From: Ignelater luminosus | Taxonomy: Eukaryota > Arthropoda > Insecta > Coleoptera > Elateridae | Reading direction: 5' to 3' | DNA length: 64,000 nt | Assembly (NCBI GenBank): GCA_011009095.1 | Contig: VTPC01090579.1 | Coordinates: 10,672-74,671 of the forward strand | Shown here: positions 24,095 to 34,689 of the stretch, one piece after another | Layout: each line of letters begins with the position of its first letter | How positions within the stretch are numbered: the first letter of the stretch is position 1 | Translations under genes and position numbers: made by a program | The notes under the pieces: model-generated | The model's database searches: none | Told to the model about the DNA's origin: nothing | The model's input: the letters and a program-made list of their open reading frames with translations, nothing else

Positions 24095-27000
24095 TATGTA
24101 CCTATGCATTAACGTACGAGGCGTTGCAAGTTAGGGCAGGAATTTTGACTTAACCTTTTCTTTTGTTGTTTCCTTTGACATAATGTTTTTTAAATATACT
24201 TACGTATATGTATATTATGTTTTTGTAAACGGTTTTTCGTTTTTACACTTAATAAAAGTTTAGTTTGATTAAAAATCGTTTTCTTAAATAGTCAGAAGAA
24301 ATTAGTGACCAAAAGAAGAAATTTCAACAAAACATTAATAGATGGCTATAGGTGGTGCTCATATTGACTAAATTAGGGGTTGGTATGGCTAATACTGGTA
24401 GTACATGTAAATTTTTATTTCACTTATAGTTTCATATAGGGTAAACGCACCTAATTACGTCCGGCTCCAGCAGCCCACCTACGAATCAATCATTATTTTA
24501 TAAATAACGGCGATTTTTAGCTATGTGTTATCTACCACCCTTCGTTCTAAGTATTATGTTATATTATTTCTGGTAAATAAAAGTTATGTGTTAATTATTA
24601 GCATTTATTTACTGCCAGTACGTGATTGTGTTTACTACGACTGCCATTGAGTGCATTTTTATTAACGAGAAACGGTTGCATTCTAGGTAAGATTTGCGCA
24701 TTTTTGTGAACATCTTTTTTAAAAATTTTTGTTTGGTAAATTACAGCAATGGTCCTTTTTAATATTTAATACCAAAAATCCTGGATTTTAATTAAACAAA
24801 TGTCGAAAATAAGGTAGGCAGAGTACCGGTATTGACAGATTCGTCTAGTCACCTGTTCGCCGCCTTCCACTGTCGTGCAGTAGATATTGCACAATTGAGA
24901 TTTTATATTATTGTTGTTCGACTTTTTAATTTCATTTTGTTGATTAGCACCCACATTTATTAATCTTTCCATCATTTATTTGATGGTTATTATTCTCTTC
25001 AAAAAAAATCTAATTTTAGGAAATCAATATGTCCAAGCAACCAACTTAAGTGAAAAATTAACTTTTAAAGAGTATCATGTAGAAAGTAGAAATTAAATTC
25101 ATTTGTTTATTAATTATTACTTATTTTGTATTTGCATGTATTTTTTACAATAAATTCTTTTCGTTTCAATAAATCGTTTATGAGCAAATGCAAGAAAGGC
25201 ATAAAATTGTTAAATTATTTTATGCTTATGGCGAGTAATGAACATGTCGCTAAAACAGATTTAATTTACCAAACAGGTGATCCGAATAAAGCTGCCAAGA
25301 ACTCATATGTAATCATTTAAGAAATAATCATTCCTCTTGTTTATACGATGTTTATAGCTTTGTTTCTTAAAGGGCGGCTACTAGGACATTGACGGCGGAT
25401 TTTTAGTAATTAACGGCGGATTACGGGGCCAAAGTGTCGGTTTTAATGAATTATTTTTTTTCTAATATAAAACTAAACGTTTAATGACTTTTGACGATTG
25501 ACCATGTATATCATTTAAACATGCATAACTATACAGAAAGTTTCATTGATAAATATTATTTCGTTGTAAATTTAAACGAATTTGAACTTCAAATATGCTT
25601 TAGGTGGCAGAGGATTGGTGCTTTTACCCTACCATATGATAGTATATCTCTTTCTGACTCCGGGAATCGTATAGGTCCACCTTTGTTTAACACAACGCTT
25701 ACGTCGTTCTAGTGTGAAGCTCGTACTCAGTTTTAGTAACAGTATATATAATTAAATTCAATAAAAATGACTATTATTGGGACCTTTACCCTATACCACT
25801 GAAAAGCATTTAGGGCTATTCAATGAAATCACCGCGCTTTCTTCGTTTTTAACCGTTACAAAAGTCTTAGTAAACGACTTTTTCTTCATACCAAGAATTG
25901 TCGTTTTTATTAAATACCTAGTGTAAGTTGTATGTATTGTTTGGATATAAAACATCATAATCATAATCAGTATACAACTAAATAGCAAAAATTAAATTAT
26001 TTATCACTTTGGAATTTTATCGCATGCTATTTTTTTCTAGATAATTGCCAGAATAATCTAGAGAAACATGGATTTGAATAAAATGTATGAGCTGTGTATA
26101 CATACATTTAATGATACAGAAAAAAGTGACTAGACGAAAACTACCGATAAAGCAATTTGAAGTACTTGGTTTGCTTTCAATTTTCCGTATAACTATTGTA
26201 TGCGTAATGTACGCGTGTCCGGAGCATGCATTGCTACTTTATAAATGCGAACACGATCAAGTTGCGGTTGTCAGTTTAACTTTGCAAGTCTAATGTGATG
26301 GTTTGTGTTAATCATAAAGAAAGTTTTTATTTACAACTACATAAATATTTAATAAACCAAAAATAGTGTTTGTTTCCTTGTGGTGCGGTTAAATATACGT
26401 AGAATTGGCTATTGTTTCATAATATAGTTACTTTAGAAGTGGCTATTGGAAAAAATAATATTTGTATAGATAGACTTAAATAAACATTCAGGAAAAAAAC
26501 AATAAGTGGATTGTATAACTTAAACATTGATTAACCTGAGAAATACTAGTGGAAAAAATTATTTGTTATTGTTTTGATACTCTTCCTTCAAGGTTTGTAA
26601 TCTTATCGATAACTTGAATTGTGATTCTCGTTTATAAGTAGTTGTAACAATAGGTGTATGTAACATTTATTTCCGTATTTTATGAGGAAGTAATGACAGT
26701 AGTTAAATTATTTCAAATTCCAATTTTCTTGACCCATAGCGTATAGAAACATCTTTAGCAAAATACAACAAATTTTCTATTCATGTAACCTACAGTACAA
26801 GTTAGTTTACAAGAAACTTGCATACAACATTAATTTGTTTTTAATTTACTTTTGATTATATTTACTTACCTGCACTTACAGTTTATTGTTTATAATAGCT
26901 CATGCAATCGATAATTCTCAATACTATTCAGATTTACAAAGCATGTTTCTCCTCTGAAGGTTAAAACGGTCTCATGGAGATTTTCCAATAACTTTACAGC

Positions 27001-27740
27001 CATTCGGCATTGTCTTCACATTCTTCACCTTTAAAATATATTTGTTTAACTTTACTCAGAATAAAAACAGCCATAACTATTTTACTCCAATAGATTATCA
27101 GTGCAAATCAAACTGATTAAATTAGAATTCGATGTGAAGCTCTCAACGATGTTTTTAATTTCTAGAGAATAAACAACTATGTCAAAATCTCTCATTATCA
27201 GTCAAGGTTATCCAATAGAAGTAATTTAATTGTTTTCGTTGTATATTTAACATTTCTGCACACTTTTTTCTATTTAGCTTAATTCTGAATACAAAAATTT
27301 ATACTCAAGAAGAAATGACCTAGCTATAAGGGTAAAATCACTTAAGCAGCACACTGGGTAGAATTATGTTCATTATACGTAATCCTTGCTTAGTTTTATG
27401 ACCTCAGTAAGTGCTGGTTATTTCTAAGGTTAATTTTACTTAAGAGGCAAGATATTCTTTGCGGTTATCTTTGACGTAAAAAAATGCACGAACGTGAAGT
27501 TTTGTGGAAAGGTTTTGTTCACTTTAAAAGTTGAGCTAAATCAATTCGAAATGGACCGTTTGCAAGTATTTTTCAGCCATTCGCTCAATATATGTTATAT
27601 CACACACAGGTAGTTAGTCAAAATGATTTTATAATAAAAACACAGCAGCAGTTTTGATGAAAAAAGGAATAAGCGAGAAACGGGCAAAAAGAACTACTTT
27701 ATTTGATCGCGTAATACTTCTCAAAATCTGCATGAAAAAA
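24095..27740. other. Long AT-rich stretch with no supported gene
   Basis: No recognisable coding motifs, RNA genes or clear element ends. Open frames up to 73 codons (25126-25320, 25491-25712, 25791-25988, 26087-26293) look random. A short GGCGGATT motif occurs twice near 25394-25425 (ACGGCGGATTTTT, ACGGCGGATTACG). Confidence 0.4.
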
Positions 27741-27764
27741 TGAAAAAACGGGCATAAGAATCAT

Positions 27765-29050
27765 CATTATTGAAAAAAGTTCAAAGTGTATACAGCGTTT
27801 TCCTGGTTTTGCTTCTGAAAGATGTTCCAAAAACTATACAGTGAACATCGATCGTCTTCTTGTGGGGTGTTGTAAATAACTGGTGAGCTTGAAAATTTCA
27901 GTCGAGATGTAGACACTTTTTTGATGTTACTATTCTTTGATATTTTTACTCTTTTGGCATTCTGCTGATTTCCTGACTCTTCTGCGAATGAGCTGAAAGT
28001 CAAAATTTCAGATTTTTGGGTTTGTCTTTCACGAATGGTTTGTTTTCGGATAATTCTTGGAAATTATTGGATTTTTTCTACGGTGATAGTTTTTATTCGT
28101 TTGATATTAGAAGGTCCTACTTCTGAGATATTCCTCAATATATTTGAATACAAGAATCTGGAATAAGAGACAGGGAATGGTGGCGAATTTCAGTCTCTTG
28201 AAGCTGAGTATTTGGTTTAGGAATTGCTTTTCTCGATTGTGATTTTCATGATTCTAGTCTTTTGGAAGTAGCAGATCATAAATATGCTACGCCGAATATT
28301 GTACCGATTACAAAAAAGGTAATACGTTAGACAGGATAATGTCTTACCCACTTATCAACCTCTTGTTTGTAGTAAGTGTCAAGTGGTCCATACACTCTTA
28401 CGTTCAACGGCTGTAATTTACCCCGTTGAACATAATTTGCAACTGCCAAACTGCGGTGGGATAATGGTAGTCTACAATTAGCAGGTACATATGTTCCTTT
28501 GTAGCTCTCACAGATTTTACAAAAAACTCAAATTATTTACTGAACGTTGACGAAGTCAGCACTTTCTGGAGGTGTCTGCATTCAGGTATTTCCGGAGGGA
28601 AATGAAGGGAGGTGGTTTAAATTTATAGCTGCAGAGCACGTTAGCCTCTTTCCGATGAAGCGATTACACCTACTTGCTTTTTCTCTTTTAGGTTTTTTTG
28701 CAAATGTTTATATAGATGTTTCATCTGCACTGTATATGTTATCGAGTTCTCTCTTATATTTATTTCCTATTCTGCAGATTCGCAAGCTAGTACACATAAA
28801 GTTTTTTTGGCTATGCCTTCAAATCGAACATCAAGTTTTTTAATGTACGTTACAAGTTTTTGCTTCATTTCCTTCGAAAAACAGGTTGAAAACGACCTAA
28901 GGCTTTGGAAAATGATCTTCTTTGATAATATTTTCTTAAAGTTTGATGAAGAATATTAAATTGCTTTGTAGCACCCCGAATAGATACTTTGTTTTCTTCT
29001 ATGGCTGCAATTGTACAAGCCATTCCTTCTTCAGGCCACCCTTGCACTCT
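27765..29050 (-). pseudogene. Second pogo/Tigger-like transposase relic
   Basis: Reading down the - strand: WPEEGMACTIAAIEENKVS and FNILHQTLRKY (29040-28940) form the psq/pogo-type helix-turn-helix, and ALGRFQPVFRRKMKQKLV and VRFEGIAKKTLCVLACESAE (to about 28780) match the LGRFxxVFxxxxExELxxYL region. IYSADETSI near 28740 is the first catalytic Asp block (family NxDETG). KQVGVIASSERG follows in another frame. GKLQPLNVRVYGPLDTYYKQ (about 28415) is the third-Asp block with Asp replaced by Asn. The tail KSEILTFSSFAEE (about 28010) matches the KSEILTSTP motif common to this subfamily. There are several stops and frameshifts. The second Asp block is unreadable. Confidence 0.78.
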
Positions 29051-29814
29051 TTTAATTTTTCACTTATAATTAAACACCATCTAATTAACAAAATATTCAA
29101 AATAACTCGATAATGACTAACGGGCAAAACTAACTATTTGTTCTTCTTTCCCGTTTCATGTTACTTAGAAGCATACGTTTCAGTTTCAAATAAAACATCG
29201 CCAATTCTGTTTGTTTTATAATATAAGATTGTGAAGTTATGATAACTTATGTAATACTAAAACTTCAAAAAAAATTCAAGTTGTTTTTGGTAACCATGAT
29301 CGGAACTTCAGAGTATTAAGTATTCTGAAGCGCTACCAATTTGCATCTTTTTGAAATTGAATCCACCAGTTTCCCTAACTTCTCTTTCGAAATCCAACAA
29401 TACGAAGCTTGAACTAGAAATTTGATTAATTCCATTTTTGTTGTGGGTTATTCTTTGCCATAAGTTTTTTATGAAAGTAAAATCAGGGAATGGCGCTGGT
29501 CAGATTATTCTGTTAATTTTATTGGTGTCTTTCCTTCTAGACAGAATCGATTATTGTTGAAACAGGTTAAGTTATTTTTTTAGCATTTTGAGTTAAGTAT
29601 GTAATCTTTTTTTTTGTACGAACACCTACCATTTGACATTGAAAAGAGACAAATCCGGCATTCAAATATGACATAGTAGAAATTACTTTCATTATTTATT
29701 GCTGAAAGGAGTCAACTTACTGACTTGGCTTAAATCAACACCTAAGATGGCAGCATTGTAGTACTCTGGCAGCAAATGGTTTTAACATAAACTCTTGTTA
29801 TTTTCTTTATTACA
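29051..29814. other. AT-rich spacer with no supported gene
   Basis: No coding motif is recognised between the pogo-like relic (-) and the start of the orphan gene copy (+). It may include the promoter-side end of the orphan element, but no terminal repeat was found. Confidence 0.35.
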
Positions 29815-30184
29815 ATGGAAGAAACTAGTAAGTAACGTAAAAGGGGTGTTACGAATCAAGACGAATATAAAATAAACAAAGTAAAGAACGCTGGACTAAT
29901 GGATCATGAGTAGACAAACAGTAGTGGAAAAGTAGTCACTGCTAGACACATAGGATTGCCATAGAAGTACGTTTTTTGTTTAATAGTCAAGTCATTGTTA
30001 GGCCATTGAATGCGAAATTTTGTAGATGTAAAATGAAGTGTTTTGACAAATTATCTGATGAAGACAGGGGAGCTGTGTTGCAAAATGTTTATAGCTGCTT
30101 TACAAGCACAATCGAACAGGATGTTTTTATTCAACAAAACATTGCGGCCGTTGGTATAAAACAACCGAAGAAGCGAAATTGAAA

Positions 30185-30222
30185 GAGCGATGTTTTGTAT
30201 ATCGAGCGATGTTTTGTATATC
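30185..30222 (+). repeat. 19-bp tandem duplication
   Basis: The unit GAGCGATGTTTTGTATATC occurs at 30185-30203 and again at 30204-30222, directly before the left end of the inverted-repeat element, which itself begins GCGATC. It could be a footprint of insertion or excision, or replication slippage. Confidence 0.7.
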
Positions 30223-30224
30223 AA

Positions 30225-30456
30225 GCGATCATTAAAATTTCAGTTCCCGGTAGGCTATGAAATATCTCAGAAGGGCGTAGCTTAGACAGACGCACGCCAA
30301 CCAAGGCCAAAACATAACCTACAAATTATAAAACCAATTAATAACACAATAAAACAAATTCAAACTGTCAATTTAACAGATAATTTTTAGAGAGAATTAA
30401 CCTAACACATGAATTTTTTTTCATGGTCTACTGGGAACTGAAATTTTAATGATCGC
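30225..30456. mobile_element. MITE-like element with ~36-bp terminal inverted repeats
   Basis: The left end GCGATCATTAAAATTTCAGT (30225-30244) continues as TCCCGGTAGGCTATGA to 30260. The reverse complement of the right end (30421-30456) reads GCGATCATTAAAATTTCAGT then TCCCAGTAGACCATGA. Over 36 positions there are three mismatches. Internal sequence is non-coding. The element sits inside copy A of the orphan gene, between the coding block ending QPKKRN and the block CYYYYVIVKGQK. No convincing target-site duplication is seen at the junctions, so the exact ends could be a few bases off. Length and structure fit a non-autonomous DNA transposon. Confidence 0.75.
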
Positions 30457-31139
30457 ATGTTATTACTATTACGTAATAGTGAAAGGACAAAAAATTAATG
30501 TTTGCCAAAATGCATTTTTAAAACGAGTCGAAAGATTGAGACACTTACTGGTAGGTAATAAAACTCCTAGAGAAAAGCGTGGTCACAATCCAAAAACACA
30601 TGCTGTATCTCAAGATGCTCAAAATTTAATGTGTAAACACATTAATTTTTATCCCGTGAAAGAAAGTTATTATTCTAGTAAAACGCAGAAGTACTTAAGT
30701 TAGAAACTTAGTGTTCAAATAATTTATGAAATGTTTATCAAAAAACATCCAGAATCCAGTCTAAATTACAATTACTTTATTAAATTCTTCAAAGAAAATT
30801 TTGAATTAAAATGTGGGCGTCCTCAAGTAAACACTTGTTATGTTTGTGAAAACCTTGATACGAAAATAAAAAGTTTGTCTCTCAATAAAAATGCTAAAGC
30901 AGAGCTCCAAGTTCATAAACGTAAAGCAAACAAGTTCTATAGCGTGTTAAGGTCTGTAACTAAAGAATGTAAAAATTCTACTAACGCTCTTGGGCTTTGC
31001 TTTGACTATATGCCAGTTCATGATGCTTTTTAATTAACCCAACTGACGGTGAATACTTTTGTATTCATCACTTGCGTACTGGTAAGGCACAATTTTATAT
31101 ATATCACGGTCTTGGTCACAAAGACCCTAAAGTGTGTTC

Positions 31140-31146
31140 ATTTTTA
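31140..31146 (+). repeat. Target-site duplication, left copy (ATTTTTA)
   Basis: The seven bases ATTTTTA directly precede the (ATC)n-ended insertion and recur at 33654-33660 after it. Reading the orphan gene across one copy of the repeat restores an open frame through both flanks. Confidence 0.75.
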
Positions 31147-33653
31147 ATCATCATCATCATCAAGCCTTGCAATCCTTAGGATTATAGCCGCAATCCATTT
31201 CTTGAGGTGGATTACTCCTCTTGTTCTCTTTCTTTACAATTTGCTGTGGGTCCTAGCTGCCCGTGTCATTTTCCTCCATTCTTTTCTATCTGCTTTTCAA
31301 TTTCCAGTCAATTATTCCCATTGCTTTTACATCTTCTTCCACTGCGCCCTTCCATTTTTTATCTGGGTCTTCCTCTATTCCTGGCCATAGTGGGGTCCAC
31401 TGAGTTATTCTCTTTATCATTTCTGTCGGTTTCCTTTTCATGATGTGGCCTGCCCATTCTTGCCGTTGTGATTTTATGTATCTTATAATATTTTCCTTTC
31501 GAGTTGGTTCTCTATCTCTTTTATTTGTTTTCAATCTTACTTCGCCTTAGCTTGTTACATTTGATCTCAGTATTGTTCTCATTGTTTTCCTTTCTATTAT
31601 CTTCAGGTCTTCTTCTTTTTAGATGGTTGTTATTGTTTCCATCCTATACGCAATAATCGGTCGTATTAGGGTTTTATATCTTTTAATTTTGGTCTTTTTA
31701 CTTAACATTTTGGTTTTTAGTAGTGATCTGTTTCTTTCGAGTGGTTGAGTTTTTTTACAATTCTTTCTTTCACCCTGTCCTTCCCATTTTTTTCCTACTG
31801 TTATTCTCAGATAGTTGATTGCAGTGACAGCGCTGAATTTGTGTTTTTGTGCTTTTATTTGGTCTTATGGATTTGTTTCTTCTTCCCCTATCTTCATATA
31901 TTTTGTTTTATCTTCGTTTTATTTCTAAACTTAATTTTTGTGTCTCCTTCTCTGGATGTTCTAGGGCTCGTATTAAATCTTCCTTTGTTCTGCTGATTAT
32001 GGTTACATCATCTGCGTAAACTATTATTTGTAGTACATCGGCTATGATATTTTTTTTGTCCAGTACCAGATTGAATAATGTTGGGGATATGGAGTCTCCT
32101 TGTTTTATTCCTTTATTTATTTCATACGATTCTGTTGCTTCCTGGAATCTCCCCTTAGCTTTTGTATTTTTCAGGCTCATTTGTACTAGCGTTGTCAGCT
32201 ATTCTGATTTCATTGCTTCCAGTATTTTTTTTCTGTTGACTGTGTCGAAGGCCCTTTCGAAGTCGATGAAGGGCCTATGTGTTTCTCTGTTATGCTCCCA
32301 TGTCCTTTGTATTATTTGTTTTGAGGTGTGCATTGCGTTTATGGTGGATCTGTTCAGTCTAAAGCCATTTTGGTAGTCTTGCAGTATTTTCTCGGCTTGC
32401 TCTTTCAATCTTCTATTCACCAGATTTGTTAGGACCTTGTATACGACATTCAGTAGGGTTACTGGTCTATAGTTCTTGCTGTTCTCTCAATCCCTTTTTT
32501 TATATATACTACGATTATACCGGTGTACCAGTCTTTGGACATTTTATTTTCTTTCCAGATTTGTTTGATCAGATTACTTATTTGTGTTTGTAGTTTCTGC
32601 CCTCCATACTTTATCAATTCTGCTTCTATTTCGTCTTCTCCTGGGGCTTTATCATTTCTAAGTTTGTTGACTTCTTTCAGTATTTCTTCTTTTTCAGGGC
32701 TTTCCTCTTCCTTTTTTTTTCTTGGGTTGGTTGCTCGTTTTCATATCTTGTCTAGTTTTTTTGAATATTTCTACCGCTGTTTTTGTTATATTATTCTTCA
32801 TTTCTTGCCATGCCTTTTCTATTTCTTGTAGCTCTGTTATTTGCTCTGGTATGTTTTTTGCGATTGTTTCTCCTAGTTTGTGCCTCATTCCTTCTTTTTC
32901 TAACAGTCTTACGTTCCATTGCTTTGTATTATTGTTTCTATTGTATTGTATTCTATTGCTATCACCAGATAATGGTCTGTTTCTGCCTGTGCTCCTCTAT
33001 ATGTTCTCGTGTCTGTCGTTTCTCTGCTTATTTCGTTTGTCGCTATTCTATGATCTATTTGGTTTTCTATTCTTCCTGCTGGATGCCTCCATGTGAGCTT
33101 GTGTTTTCTTGGATGCCCAAATTTAGTTGACAGGAAAGTCATGTTTAATATACCCGTTAGTTGACTTAGCCTGAGCCCGTTGTCGTTTGTCTGATCGTGG
33201 ATTGTTCCTTTTCCGTTTTCTGTCGCTCTGCTCATGTATGGCTCTTTCCCTATCTTGGCATTTGCATCTCCCAGTATTATTATTTCATCCTTCTTTGGTG
33301 TTTCTTCATATATTTTGTTCAGATTGTCGTAGAAGTGATGCTTGTCACTTACTCGTAGTTCTGCCACCGCCGCCGTGGGTGCATATATGTTTATAATTTA
33401 GATGTTATTGCTTTTGATTCTTAGTCTCAGTAACGCCAGCTTTTCATCCACTGGTGCAAACCGTGCTATGTTATTTACCAATTTTTTTTATATATAATCC
33501 TACATCCTTGTTTCCTGTCTTTTTCTCCGCTGTATTTGTCTTTCTTCCGTTCCCTCCCTAGCTATGTCTACATCATACTCGTGTGGTTCTCTTGCTGTTT
33601 CTTCCATTTTTCCCGTTCGTAGAAGTGTTTTAATATTCCATGTTGCAATTTTT
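31147..33653 (-). mobile_element. RTE-like non-LTR retrotransposon inserted in orphan gene copy A
   Basis: A 2507-bp insertion. On the - strand it begins KIATWNIKTLLRTGKMEET (33650-33590), the start of an APE endonuclease. It continues with KKDEIIILGDANAKIG and AETDHYLVIAIEY (frame 33367-32909). The reverse transcriptase includes FRLNRSTINAMHTSKQII and FIDFERAFDTVNRKKIL (32420-32199), GIKQGDSISPTLFNLVLDK and an intact IVYADDVTIISRTKEDL (32180-31908). The C-terminal part has QEWAGHIMKRKPTE and WTPLWPG (31534-31286). The 3' end is five copies of ATC on the + strand (31147-31161), a (GAT)n tail on the element strand. It is 5'-truncated at the endonuclease start or begins at ORF2. Frameshifts show it is dead, though it is younger than its host. 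Confidence 0.88.
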
Positions 33654-33660
33654 ATTTTTA
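33654..33660 (+). repeat. Target-site duplication, right copy (ATTTTTA)
   Basis: Matches 31140-31146 exactly. It is followed at 33661 by the continuation of the orphan gene, VDYLKNVDPSF. Confidence 0.75.
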
Positions 33661-34339
33661 GTGGACTATCTAAAAAATGTAGATCCATCTTTCACAAATC
33701 TTTGGCTACTTAGTGACAACTGTGATGGACAAAATAAAAATAACACCATCATTGGATTTTGTTTATTTTATTTATTATTCCCTAGGCGAGCATTCTTACA
33801 TACCATGTGATAGGGACTTTCGAGATAGGATATGTAGTAGACCAATGCTTTGGGCAGACATACAACTCCATACCATGACAGCAGTTGAAAGCTTAATTGT
33901 CGGAAGTATACATCTTGTTGAATGATCTTCTCCAGGAAATCTTCAACATAATAATAACAACAGTTACACCTTCTGCCACTGCTCTGTGGTCCAGCTTTTA
34001 TGTTATTTAGCTCCCTATAGACGAAAGTGTCTTAGCGTCTTGGAAACAAATGCCCTTTTAGTCCACAATCAAGCAGTCTTCGTTTTACAATGAAAATACG
34101 TTCACTAACATTGATAATTCAGTGAAATTAAGGCTTTTATCGGTCAAATTTGTCCTTTTTACGAGAGCATCATCTCGAACTGAGGTTTTTCTTGGTTATC
34201 CATTGCTTGGTTTGTCATTAATTTTCTCCGTTTTGGCATACTCTATGGTAACTTAAATGACTGAAGACCGATTCTATTTAACTTCGGAGGTTGCCCCATC
34301 TTCCTTATGGTGACAAATAATTTCCCATTGCTTTTGATC

Positions 34340-34566
34340 TCATAATTTTGTTTGTTTTTACAACTTTTAAATATCCATCGAAGTCAGACAAAGAGTGTTA
34401 TCTTTTTAGTTTTAAAGAATGGCTTACGTGCTGCTTCTAAACAAAGACAATATTTGGTAGATCATAGATCAGTGAGATCGTCCGTACCTGAACGTAAATA
34501 TACTTTTGGTTTATTGCTAGTAATTCCATATAAAGTGCGTTTAATCCACGTTACTTGCTTTAGTTA
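34340..34566 (+). pseudogene. Possible C-terminal remnant of orphan gene copy A
   Basis: An open frame includes SQTKSVIFLVLKNGLRAASK and VPERKYTFGLLLVIPYK. Its position and strand fit the C-terminus of the SDNCxGQN family, whose end usually has a short lysine-rich segment followed by an isoleucine/proline-rich one, but the resemblance is weak. The sequence 34001-34340 between it and the last clear block is unreadable. Confidence 0.25.
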
Positions 34567-34603
34567 GGTACTTTATCGATATTTTAGAACCTTGAATAAA
34601 AAT

Positions 34604-34680
34604 ACAGTAAAACCCGTAAAAGTGATCACCCCTATAAACTGAACATCTGCTTATAGTGACAATTTTAGGCAAAAGGGCAA
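34604..34680 (+). repeat. Possible pogo/Tigger-type element end
   Basis: ACAGTAAAACCCGTAAAAGT followed by CACCCCTATAAACTGAACAT, CTGCTTATAGTGAC and AATTTTAGG resembles the terminal sequence of insect pogo-like elements, which start CAGTA(A/G)AAC and have regularly spaced CACCC and GTGAC blocks. No matching inverted copy was found nearby, so this may be a solo end or chance. Confidence 0.3.
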
Positions 34681-34689
34681 AAAAGAAGC

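Larger units (their letters stand above)
29815..34000 (+). pseudogene. Orphan transposase-like gene, copy A (SDNCxGQN family), split by two insertions
   Basis: Start at ATG 29815: EETSK, then RKRGVTNQDEYKINKVKNAG, GKVVTARHIG, a short intervening stretch, and CRCKMKCFDKLSDEDRG (about 30016). After the inverted-repeat element (30225-30456) come YYYYVIVKGQKINVCQNAFL, EKRGHNP, HINFYPVKESYYSS (to 30703), then 30731-31033 with GRPQVNTCYVCENLDTKI, LQVHKRKANKFYSVL and LCFDYMP. FCIHHL and FYIYHGLGHKDPKVCSF follow in a shifted frame up to 31146. After the RTE-like insertion it resumes at 33661 with VDYLKN and LLSDNCDGQNKNNTIIGFC, and in another frame HSYIPCDRDF. This is the layout of an abundant uncharacterised insect protein family with conserved acidic blocks FDY, SDNCxGQN and GHSxxPxDRxF. 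I infer a DDE-type transposase; that is not proven. Confidence 0.65.

Noticed and set aside
24095..27740. Search for tRNA or CRISPR-like arrays in the long empty stretches
   Set aside because: No tRNA-like A/B box pairs or regularly spaced direct repeats were recognised; CRISPR is not expected in an insect genome.
31202..33396. + strand hydrophobic frames that look like membrane proteins
   Set aside because: Antisense to the RTE-like endonuclease and reverse transcriptase on the - strand.
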